A stretch of DNA of 64,000 nt from Aristaeella lactis (GTDB taxonomy: Bacteria; Bacillota; Clostridia; Christensenellales; Aristaeellaceae). The notes under the pieces are model-generated. The model saw nothing but the letters and a program-made list of their open reading frames with translations, had not been told where the DNA came from and searched no databases. The stretch covers positions 124,001-188,000 of the forward strand of contig NZ_CP069421.1 in assembly GCF_018118585.1 (NCBI RefSeq), read 5' to 3'. The position numbers were made by a program, and so were the translations under genes. This document shows, in pieces, positions 7,778 through 14,769 of this stretch (position 1 is the first letter of the stretch; the number at the start of each line of letters is the position of its first letter).

Positions 7778-8902
7778 ATGAGCGAAGAAAGAAAGGCGGC
7801 TGAACGGCTGCTTCTGCGGCTGCTGGGGATTGCCGCGGCTTTTGCTGTTGTGCGCTGGGTACTGCCGGAGATCTGGGACAAGCTTTCCCCGTTTATCATT
7901 GCTGTTCCGGTAGCAGCCGCACTGCAGCCGGTGATCCGCTTCCTGCAGAAACGGATCCGGCTGAAACGGAGCCCTGCTTCTCTGATTCCGGTGCTCCTGC
8001 TGCTGTTCCTGTTCCTGGGCCTGATTATCTGGCTGCTGATTTTTGTTATTGAGCAGACACCCAAGCTTGTGGCTCATTCCGGGGACATGATCACAGAAAG
8101 TATCAACATGATCCGGCAGGCATTCAATAACCTGTTGACGCGTATCGGGGAAGCAACGGATCCGGGCGTGGAAAACTGGATCCGCAGTGTTGTGACCTCC
8201 GGACTGGAAACTGTGAGCAAGTGGGGAAGCGGCGTGGCCGAATATGTGGGAGGCTTTGCCCTGAGCCTGGCTGCTGCCACACCTTACAGTATTATCTATA
8301 TCAGCTTCCTGACCATTGGCCTGTACTTTATCTCTAAAAACTATGATGAGATCCGCAGCTACCTGCCGGGCGGGAAACGCCGCAGGCAGGACAGCCGGAC
8401 TACCCAGCTGACCAACTCCACGCTGAAAAGCCTGTTCGGCTATCTGCGGGTCCAGGGCACTTTCGGCCTGATCGTCTGGATTGTTTCCTGGATTTATCTG
8501 ACCATTTTCGGCTTTCCCTATGCGGGTATCACAGCCCTCTTCTGCGGCGTGATGGAACTGGTTCCGATGATCGGCAGCGGCGTGCCCTATATTATCATGA
8601 GCATCATTCAGTTCCTGCTGGGGAACGCGGCTGCGGGAGTGCAGCTCCTTTTCCTGACCCTGGGACTGCAGCTTCTGCGCAGAGTGCTGGAGCCGAAACT
8701 GATGTCAGATTCCATCGGCATCACGCCGCTTCAGAGCCTGATTGGCATGTTTGTAGGTATGCGCTTCGGCGGAATCCTCGGCCTGATCGGCGGGCCGGTA
8801 CTGATGTCCGTGCTGGTTGGCGCTTTCAAGGGCGAATTGTTTGTGCCCACGGCGAGGGATTTCCATTTGATCTCTGTCTGGTTCAAGAACAGACTGAAAT
8901 AA
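7778..8902 (+). CDS. ytvI: AI-2E family permease, YtvI-like
   Basis: 374-residue integral membrane protein of the AI-2E transporter (PerM/YtvI) family, with about eight hydrophobic segments. There is a long soluble stretch between helices 2 and 3 (residues ~110-165) and the conserved C-terminal helices (GVMELVPMIGSGVPYI, then LIGMFVGMRFGGILGLIGGP). Length and the N-terminal layout match the YtvI subgroup, which in Bacillus is expressed in sporulation. Whether this organism sporulates cannot be told from the window. The start is preceded by AGGCGGTGAG. A transport substrate is not established for this subgroup. Confidence 0.75.
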   Translation: MSEERKAAERLLLRLLGIAAAFAVVRWVLPEIWDKLSPFIIAVPVAAALQPVIRFLQKRIRLKRSPASLIPVLLLLFLFLGLIIWLLIFVIEQTPKLVAHSGDMITESINMIRQAFNNLLTRIGEATDPGVENWIRSVVTSGLETVSKWGSGVAEYVGGFALSLAAATPYSIIYISFLTIGLYFISKNYDEIRSYLPGGKRRRQDSRTTQLTNSTLKSLFGYLRVQGTFGLIVWIVSWIYLTIFGFPYAGITALFCGVMELVPMIGSGVPYIIMSIIQFLLGNAAAGVQLLFLTLGLQLLRRVLEPKLMSDSIGITPLQSLIGMFVGMRFGGILGLIGGPVLMSVLVGAFKGELFVPTARDFHLISVWFKNRLK

Positions 8903-8921
8903 GTTTGCAGGAGGAACATTC

Positions 8922-10493
8922 ATGTACAGTTGTCCCGGATGCGGATCCCAGATGTTGTTTGATATTCCTTCACAGCAGCTGAAATGCGGCAGATGTGACC
9001 GGATGATGAGCATTGCCGAGGCGGATGAGAAGGAAGCCCGGCAGGCGGGAAGCAGTTTTGACGTGGAACTGCTGACCTGCCCCACCTGCGGCGCGGGAAT
9101 TCACGCGATCAACACCGCGGCGGCTTCCTTCTGCAGCTACTGCGGTTCTTCTGTGATGCTGGAAAAGCAGGAGGCGGAATATATGCCTCCGGAAAAGGTG
9201 ATCCCTTTCCAGATCACCCGGGAGGAATGCTTTGAAAAGTTCCGTAACATGCTTGGCGGCAGTTTCTGCGCCGATCACCGGCTGAAGCGGAATATCACGG
9301 CGGACAGCTTCCGCGGAATCTATGTGCCGTATCATACCTATAGCGCCAGCGTGAAAGGAACGGCAACCCTCCAGGGAAAAGAAGAGAAGGGGAATGCCAC
9401 CTATGTTTATAAAACGCAGGTGAAGCTCAATCACGAGTATGAGGGCATTCTGCATGACGCTTCCCGGGAAATGCCGGACAACATTTCCGAAGCGATCTCT
9501 GTTTCCAGTGAAGCCAGGGATAAGGTTGTGCCGTTTTCCCCGGCTTACCTGAGCGGATTTTACGCGGACATGGCGGATACGGATCCGGATCTTTATGAGC
9601 CGTACGCGAAATCCGAAGCGATCCGCAAGAGCCTGGAACAGACCCTGCCCACCCTGAAGGGTGACCCCTCCAGTTATTCCACGTCAGATTTGGAGACGGC
9701 ACTGACCTCCAAGGCAAAAGCCGAATATACCGGTGATACGCTGCTGCCAGTGTGGTTCATGTCCATGAGAAGTGGAAAACGGGTACTCTATGCCGTGCAG
9801 AATGCTGTGACAGGCGAGATGTGGGCGGATATCCCGATGGATATTTCCCGTTTTGCGCTGGTGGCACTGGGCCTTGCCGCGGTGCTTTACCTGCTGTTTG
9901 ACCGTTTCCTGACGCTGCGGCCGGAGATGGTCATGGTTGCCGCCATGATCCTGGCTGTCTTTGCCCAGCTGGCGGTCAACGGGCGGAGGGCCCGGATCCA
10001 CGACACAGAAATGGCTGAGGCGGTAGTCAAAGGGCAGACCGTGAATGTGCAGGACCGGATGAACAAAATGAAACGGCTGCAGAAGCGGGTCAACCGCCAG
10101 AAAAACCACGGTATTTTCCGGTACCTGGGTGCACTGGCAGCCGGTGCAGCTACTTATTTCATTATGGAGTTTGCTTCCAGCCTGAACAATGTGAGCATAT
10201 ACCATTTCGGGGCTGTGGCCCTGACGGTGCTCCTGGGAATCATCATGTTCATGGGAGATGACGGCGGAAAGCTTCCGCTTGGCAGTATCCTTACCTTCTG
10301 CGCCATGATCGGCGGATGCGTGCTGATGATCATGGATCCCTTCCACAGCGCGGACGCACCGGTGTATATCATCACGGTGGCGATCATGGCCGGTGTTGTC
10401 CTGGAAAGCCTGCAGCTGCTGCGGATGTATAACAAATCCTGCTCGAACGCCCTTCCGCAGTTCGAATCCCATAACGGAGGTGAGATGCTGTGA
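8922..10493 (+). CDS. zinc-ribbon membrane protein
   Basis: 523 residues. The N-terminus holds two zinc ribbons: CPGCGSQMLF...LKCGRCDR (Cys at 4, 7, 22, 25) and LLTCPTCGAG...FCSYCGSS. A ~200-residue soluble domain follows, then a transmembrane pair around residues 305-350 separated by a short loop. A basic linker (RMNKMKRLQKRVNRQKNH) comes next and then four hydrophobic segments in the C-terminal 120 residues. Proteins with TFIIB-type ribbons and this layout occur widely in Clostridia without assigned function. The gene overlaps the start of the TPM gene by four bases (GTGA), which implies coupled translation and joint work at the membrane. AGGAGG lies 8 bases upstream of the start. Confidence 0.75.
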   Translation: MYSCPGCGSQMLFDIPSQQLKCGRCDRMMSIAEADEKEARQAGSSFDVELLTCPTCGAGIHAINTAAASFCSYCGSSVMLEKQEAEYMPPEKVIPFQITREECFEKFRNMLGGSFCADHRLKRNITADSFRGIYVPYHTYSASVKGTATLQGKEEKGNATYVYKTQVKLNHEYEGILHDASREMPDNISEAISVSSEARDKVVPFSPAYLSGFYADMADTDPDLYEPYAKSEAIRKSLEQTLPTLKGDPSSYSTSDLETALTSKAKAEYTGDTLLPVWFMSMRSGKRVLYAVQNAVTGEMWADIPMDISRFALVALGLAAVLYLLFDRFLTLRPEMVMVAAMILAVFAQLAVNGRRARIHDTEMAEAVVKGQTVNVQDRMNKMKRLQKRVNRQKNHGIFRYLGALAAGAATYFIMEFASSLNNVSIYHFGAVALTVLLGIIMFMGDDGGKLPLGSILTFCAMIGGCVLMIMDPFHSADAPVYIITVAIMAGVVLESLQLLRMYNKSCSNALPQFESHNGGEML

Positions 10494-11308
10494 AAAGGAT
10501 TATCGCTTTTCTCCTGATCCTGCTGCTGATCCCCTGTACAGTTGGCGCGGAAGTGCTGAGACGAACCAATGAAGAGTCCGGTTATATTGCCGTGATCGAA
10601 GACGGCGCGTCCCTGCTGAAAGACGGGGATTACGATGACGTGCTGAACACGATGATGGGGATAACGGACTATTGCAACGCCGGCCTGTATACCTACGGCG
10701 GATCATCCACGGAATATGTGGAGAACAAGGTCGAGGCATGGGCCAATAAGGTGTTTACCGGTCATTGCACAATCTTTATCATCGATATGGCAACAAGGCA
10801 GCTCCTGGTCTGGTCCAGCGACGACATGATGAAAACGATGACCCGGGCCAAGGGATATACGATCACGGATAATGTATATACCTATGCGTCTGACAAGGAT
10901 TACAAAGGCTGTGTGCTGACCGCGTTCAACCAGATGCACAGGGTCCTGATGGGAGAAAACGTCACCGGACCCATGCGCTATATCAGCAACGCGCTGCTGG
11001 CCCTTATAGCGGCGATCCTGCTGGCCTACCTGTTCATTTCCGCCCGCATGGAGCAGGAAGTGAAGGTGCATATGCCTGATATTATCACCGCCACGGCCGG
11101 CGCGGGCGCGGTAATCGCTGCCAAGACACTGAGCCGCAAGATTGTTCATAACAGCTCCTCGGGCAGCGGCGGTGGCTTCCGCAGCGGAGGCGGCGGCTTC
11201 CGGAGCGGCGGTGGCGGCTTCCACAGCGGCGGAGGATTTGGCGGCGGTGGATTCCATGGCGGCGGAGGCGGCGGTTTCCACGGCGGCGGAGGCGGACACG
11301 GATTTTAA
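10490..11308 (+). CDS. TPM-domain secreted membrane protein with Gly-rich tail
   Basis: 272 residues starting at GTG, overlapping the preceding stop codon, with GGAGG upstream. There is a signal peptide (residues 1-19), then a TPM-type domain (residues ~30-160, including YIAVIEDGASLL and CTIFIIDMATRQLLVWSSDD). One transmembrane helix follows at ~168-185, then a cytoplasmic stretch, and a low-complexity tail from ~222 made of GGGFRSGG/GGGFHSGG units ending in GGGGHGF. TPM domains occur in proteins linked to photosystem repair and to bacterial membrane phosphatase-like factors. The Gly/His/Phe tail is common in this family, but its role is unknown. Confidence 0.75.
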   Translation: MKRIIAFLLILLLIPCTVGAEVLRRTNEESGYIAVIEDGASLLKDGDYDDVLNTMMGITDYCNAGLYTYGGSSTEYVENKVEAWANKVFTGHCTIFIIDMATRQLLVWSSDDMMKTMTRAKGYTITDNVYTYASDKDYKGCVLTAFNQMHRVLMGENVTGPMRYISNALLALIAAILLAYLFISARMEQEVKVHMPDIITATAGAGAVIAAKTLSRKIVHNSSSGSGGGFRSGGGGFRSGGGGFHSGGGFGGGGFHGGGGGGFHGGGGGHGF

Positions 11309-11309
11309 A

Positions 11310-11347
11310 AACAATGCATAATGCATAATGTACAATGCATAATTAAG
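11310..11347. repeat. ACAATGCATAATGCATAATG oligonucleotide repeat
   Basis: Five or so imperfect copies of (A)CAATGCATAATG lie between the TPM gene and the MATE gene. It belongs to the same dispersed AATG-type family as the runs at 12731, 12880 and 14660. Confidence 0.55.
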
Positions 11348-11358
11348 GGAAAGATCAA

Positions 11359-12711
11359 ATGACAGATGTGATGACGCGGGGATCAATGACACGGAAGGCG
11401 TTGTCTGTTGCCTGGCCGGCGATGACGGAAAGCTTTTTTGTGGCACTGGCCGGCATGATCGATACCATGATGGTTTCCGCCCTGGGCAGCTATGCCGTGG
11501 CGGCGGTCGGACTGACCAACCAGCCCAAGTTCATCGGACTGACGATCTTTTTCGGCATCAATGTGGCGGTATCCGCCCTGGTGGCCCGACGCAAGGGAGA
11601 GAAGCGCCAGGATACGGCCAATCAGATCCTGCTGACGGCGATCATCCTGGCCTGCATTGCCTGCGTGGCGGTGTCTGTGCTGTTTGTGGTCTTTGCTCCG
11701 TGGATGATGCAGCTGGCGGGCAGCAACGCGGACACCCATGAAGCTTCGGTGATCTATTTCCGGATCATCATGGGCGGCACGTTCTTCAACGTGATCACCA
11801 TGGTGATCAATTCCGCCCAGCGCGGAAGCGGAAACACCAAGCTTTCCATGACCACCAACCTGACAAGCAGCGTGGTCAACATTATCTTTAACTACCTGCT
11901 CATCGAAGGACACTTCGGTTTCCCCCGGTGGGGGATCCGGGGAGCGGCGATCGCAACAGTGCTGGGTACGGTAGTGGCTGCCGGAATGGCGGTGTCTTCC
12001 CTGTTCCGCAGGAACAGTTATGTGCGGATTCCCCTGATGAGGGATCTGAAACTGCGCTTTTCCCGCAGCTGTGCCAGATCCATCTGGAACCTGGCCCTGA
12101 ACACCTCCCTGGAGAATATCGCCGCCCGGGTCGGCTTCCTGGCAACGGCAATGATCGCCGCCCGGCTTGGAACGGATGAATTCGCGGCCCACAATATCGG
12201 TATGAGCATCCTGGGCCTCGGCTTTTCCTTTGCAGACGGCATGCAGGTGGCGGCGGTGGCGCTGGCGGGCGAATCCCTTGGCGCAGGAGAAAAAGAAATG
12301 GCCAAACGCTACGGCAGCATCTGCCAGCGGATCGGCCTGCTGATCTCCTTTATTCTGGCAATGCTCCTGTTTTTCGGCGGACGATGGTTCTATGGCCTGT
12401 ACTTTAAGGAACCGCATATCCTGGAGATGGGTGAGCTGATCTGCCGGTATCTGATCCTGATCGTACTGCTCCAGATCAGCCAGATCATCTTTACCGGCTG
12501 CCTGCGGGCCGCAGGGGACGTACGGTATGTGCTCTATGCTGCGATGATCTCCATTGCCGGAATCCGTACGCTGTCCACCCTGCTGATGGTGAATGTGCTG
12601 GGCTGGGGGCTGCACGGTGTCTGGCTGGGAATCCTGGCGGACCAGCTGTCCAGGTTTATTATGGTTTCCCTGCGGTTCAGGCAGGGGAAATGGGTCGATT
12701 TAAAAATCTGA
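11359..12711 (+). CDS. MATE family efflux transporter
   Basis: 450 residues with twelve predicted membrane segments in two similar halves, as in the multidrug and toxic compound extrusion family. Family-type stretches include MTESFFVALAGMIDTMMVSALG near the N-terminus, VINSAQRGSGNTK (~155-167) and FTGCLRAAGDVRY in the second half. It exports a cationic or aromatic compound by exchange with Na+ or H+; the substrate is unknown. The ribosome site is weak (AAGGGA 9 bases upstream). The last codons and the stop lie inside a perfect inverted repeat. Confidence 0.88.
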   Translation: MTDVMTRGSMTRKALSVAWPAMTESFFVALAGMIDTMMVSALGSYAVAAVGLTNQPKFIGLTIFFGINVAVSALVARRKGEKRQDTANQILLTAIILACIACVAVSVLFVVFAPWMMQLAGSNADTHEASVIYFRIIMGGTFFNVITMVINSAQRGSGNTKLSMTTNLTSSVVNIIFNYLLIEGHFGFPRWGIRGAAIATVLGTVVAAGMAVSSLFRRNSYVRIPLMRDLKLRFSRSCARSIWNLALNTSLENIAARVGFLATAMIAARLGTDEFAAHNIGMSILGLGFSFADGMQVAAVALAGESLGAGEKEMAKRYGSICQRIGLLISFILAMLLFFGGRWFYGLYFKEPHILEMGELICRYLILIVLLQISQIIFTGCLRAAGDVRYVLYAAMISIAGIRTLSTLLMVNVLGWGLHGVWLGILADQLSRFIMVSLRFRQGKWVDLKI

Positions 12712-12731
12712 TTTCAGATTTTTAAATCGAC
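12694..12731. repeat. perfect 18-bp inverted repeat at the end of the MATE gene
   Basis: GTCGATTTAAAAATCTGA (12694-12711) is exactly repeated in reverse complement at 12714-12731, with only TT between. The arm ends exactly at the TGA stop codon. A similar inverted repeat closes the queH gene (14627-14659). Both are followed by AATGAAGAATG-type runs. Confidence 0.85.
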
Positions 12732-12766
12732 AATGAAAAATGAAAAATGAAGAATGAAGAATGGTG
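12731..12766. repeat. AATGAAAAATGAAGAATG oligonucleotide repeat
   Basis: Tandem 7-9 base units of the type AATGAAA/AATGAAG follow the inverted repeat. A shorter copy (ACAATGCAGAATGCA) is at 12880-12895, near the end of cysK. Confidence 0.6.
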
Positions 12767-12768
12767 GA

Positions 12769-12804
12769 AAAAACGGGTTGTCTTGTTGGACAACCCGTTT
12801 TCTT
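12769..12804. terminator. terminator downstream of the MATE gene
   Basis: AAAACGGGTTGTC and the facing GACAACCCGTTTT form a 12-13 bp stem with a short loop, followed by TCTT on the plus strand. Confidence 0.75.
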
Positions 12805-12817
12805 GATTATATATCAG

Positions 12818-12861
12818 AAAAACACCAGCGCTTTGGATTGATCCAGGCGCTGGTGTTTTTT
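12818..12861. terminator. bidirectional terminator between MATE gene and cysK
   Basis: AAACACCAGCGC (12820-12831) pairs with GCGCTGGTGTTTT (12847-12859), flanked by A-run and T-run, so it can stop transcripts from both sides. On the minus strand it terminates cysK. Confidence 0.8.
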
Positions 12862-12901
12862 GGAGGTGGTTTGTATGCTTACAATGCAGAATGCATAGTA
12901 A

Positions 12902-13834
12902 TCAGTCGGTAAAGAGGGCGGTGGAGTAGTAGCGGTCGCCGCTGTCAGGCAGCAGGGCTACGATGACCTTGCCCTTGTTCTCCGGACGCTTTGCCAGCTG
13001 GATGGCGCCGAACAGGGCGGCACCGGAGGAGATACCCACGGAGATGCCTTCCTTCTTGGCCAGTAATTTGGCGGTGGCAAAGGCATCCGCGTTGGCGGCC
13101 TTGAAGATCTCATCATAGATCTTGGTGTTCAGCACATCCGGCACGAAACCGGCGCCGATACCCTGGATCTTATGGGCACCCGCATGGCCTTCGGACAGGA
13201 CGGGGGAATCTTCGGGCTCCAGGGCCACAACCTTCACATTCGGGTTCTGGGATTTCAGGTATTCGCCCACACCGGTCAGGGTGCCGCCGGTGCCAACGCC
13301 GGCGATGAACAGGTCAACCTTGCCGTCCGTATCCTTCCAGATTTCGGGACCGGTGGTAGCCCTGTGAATGGCGGGGTTGGCGGGGTTCACAAACTGTCCG
13401 GGGATGAAGCTGTTGGGGGTTTCCTTTGCCAGCTCTTCAGCCTTGGCGATGGCACCCTTCATGCCCTTGGCACCTTCGGTCAGCACCAGCTCGGCACCGT
13501 AGGCTTTCAGGATGTTCCGGCGTTCCACGCTCATGGTTTCGGGCATGGTCAGGATGATGCGGTATCCCTTGGCGGCAGCGATGGAGGCCAGACCGATACC
13601 GGTGTTGCCGCTGGTGGGCTCGATGATGACGGAGCCTTCCTTCAGCAGGCCTTTCTTTTCGGCATCTTCGATCATGGCCTTGGCGATACGGTCTTTCACG
13701 CTGCCGGCGGGGTTGAAGTATTCCAGCTTGACCAGGACGGTGGCTTCCAATCCCAGTTCCTTTTCGATATTCACGACTTCGACCAGCGGGGTGTTGCCGA
13801 TCAGTTCCAGTGATCCTTTATAAATCTTAGACAT
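12902..13834 (-). CDS. cysK: cysteine synthase A (O-acetylserine sulfhydrylase)
   Basis: 310-residue PLP enzyme making L-cysteine from O-acetylserine and sulfide. The PLP lysine is K47 in [11 protein letters not shown]; the substrate loop [10 protein letters not shown] and the phosphate-binding Gly-rich loop [15 protein letters not shown] are present, as is the C-terminal SSGAALFGA. Length matches CysK. The start at 13834 is chosen over an ATG 13 codons upstream because GAGGAGGG lies 7 bases before it. It is a single gene with its own promoter and a bidirectional terminator. Confidence 0.95.
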   Translation of the reverse strand: MSKIYKGSLELIGNTPLVEVVNIEKELGLEATVLVKLEYFNPAGSVKDRIAKAMIEDAEKKGLLKEGSVIIEPTSGNTGIGLASIAAAKGYRIILTMPETMSVERRNILKAYGAELVLTEGAKGMKGAIAKAEELAKETPNSFIPGQFVNPANPAIHRATTGPEIWKDTDGKVDLFIAGVGTGGTLTGVGEYLKSQNPNVKVVALEPEDSPVLSEGHAGAHKIQGIGAGFVPDVLNTKIYDEIFKAANADAFATAKLLAKKEGISVGISSGAALFGAIQLAKRPENKGKVIVALLPDSGDRYYSTALFTD

Positions 13835-13863
13835 TTCCTTTCCCTCCTCAATGTGTTGCGGTA

Positions 13864-13892
13864 AGAATAACATATTAAACCTACTAAGTCAA
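13864..13892 (-). promoter_or_regulatory. cysK promoter with a possible Rrf2-type operator
   Basis: Reading the minus strand: TTGACT (13892-13887), 17 bases, TATTCT (13869-13864). The -35 region lies in CCTATTGACTTAGTAGG, an imperfect palindrome with CCTA/TAGG ends. It resembles sites of Rrf2-family cysteine or Fe-S regulators (CymR/IscR), but that reading is speculative. Confidence 0.5.
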
Positions 13893-13985
13893 TAGGCGAA
13901 AGATAGATTCTTTTTATCATGACCTATAACGCGGGATTATAACCGGATGCAGGACGCGGGCCGGACAACGGCGGGCCCCGGATTG

Positions 13986-14014
13986 TTGACTTTACCGCGG
14001 GAGGGGAGTAAAGT
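13986..14014 (+). promoter_or_regulatory. queH promoter
   Basis: TTGACT (13986-13991), 17 bases, TAAAGT (14009-14014), about 30 bases before the queH start. Confidence 0.65.
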
Positions 14015-14045
14015 GACCATGCAGTCAATATAAGGAGAGAAGAGG

Positions 14046-14678
14046 ATGGAAAAACGGAACTATCAGCGGGAAATGGAGACGGAAATCGCAAGGCTGGAAG
14101 GCCGGCGGCCCACCCTGCTCCTGCACAGCTGCTGCGGCCCCTGCTCCAGCGCAGTGCTGGAACGGCTGACGGAGCATTTTTCCGTGACGCTTCTGTATTA
14201 CAATCCGAATATTGAACCGGAAGAGGAATACCTTCACCGGCTGGCGGAACAGCAGCGGCTGCTCACCCTCCTGCCCAGGGAGATTCCTATGCTTCCCTGC
14301 GCATATGACAATGAAGCCTTTGAAGCTTTTGCCCCGGCGCTGGCAGACGCTCCGGAGGGCGGAGAACGGTGTCTTGCCTGTTTTGTGCTGCGGCTGAACT
14401 ATACCGCGGAACATGCGAAAAAGCACGGCTTTGAATACTTCACCACCACGCTTTCGGTCAGTCCCCACAAGAACGCGGACAACGTGAACCGGATCGGAGA
14501 GGAAGCCGGCAAAAAGTACGGGGTGAAGTATCTGTTCGCGGATTTCAAGAAGAAGAACGGATACCTGCGCTCGCTGGAGCTGTCGAAGGAATACGGGCTG
14601 TACCGGCAGGATTACTGCGGATGCAGGTACTCAAATCAGAAGAATTCTGATTTGAGTACAATGCAGAATGCAGAATGA
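14046..14678 (+). CDS. queH: epoxyqueuosine reductase QueH
   Basis: 210-residue iron-sulfur protein of the QueH (DUF208) family, which performs the last step of queuosine synthesis on tRNA in organisms lacking QueG. The N-terminal motif LLLHSCCGPCSS gives Cys29, Cys30 and Cys33. A second pair lies in RCLACF and a third in QDYCGCRYS near the C-terminus, as expected for the cluster and metal sites. The usual family end is close to CGCRYS; here about 13 extra residues (NQKNSDLSTMQNAE) are encoded by an inverted repeat and an AATGCAG repeat that run through the original 3' end. GGAGAGAAGAGG precedes the ATG. Confidence 0.92.
   Translation: MEKRNYQREMETEIARLEGRRPTLLLHSCCGPCSSAVLERLTEHFSVTLLYYNPNIEPEEEYLHRLAEQQRLLTLLPREIPMLPCAYDNEAFEAFAPALADAPEGGERCLACFVLRLNYTAEHAKKHGFEYFTTTLSVSPHKNADNVNRIGEEAGKKYGVKYLFADFKKKNGYLRSLELSKEYGLYRQDYCGCRYSNQKNSDLSTMQNAE
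14627..14659. repeat. perfect 15-bp inverted repeat inside the 3' end of queH
   Basis: GTACTCAAATCAGAA (14627-14641) and its exact reverse complement (14645-14659) flank GAA. It is followed by AATGCAGAATGCAGAATG runs to 14695. Same arrangement as after the MATE gene. Confidence 0.85.
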
Positions 14679-14697
14679 AGAATGCAGAATGAAATGG
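14660..14697. repeat. AATGCAGAATG oligonucleotide repeat
   Basis: Four tandem units AATGCAG/AATGAAG/AATGCAG/AATGAAA; the queH stop codon (14676-14678) falls in it. Confidence 0.65.
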
Positions 14698-14769
14698 TTT
14701 ACTGTACCGGGAAAAGATTGCTCCGGACAGGACCGAATATAAGAGTTTAGTAACAGAGGAGAACATGAA

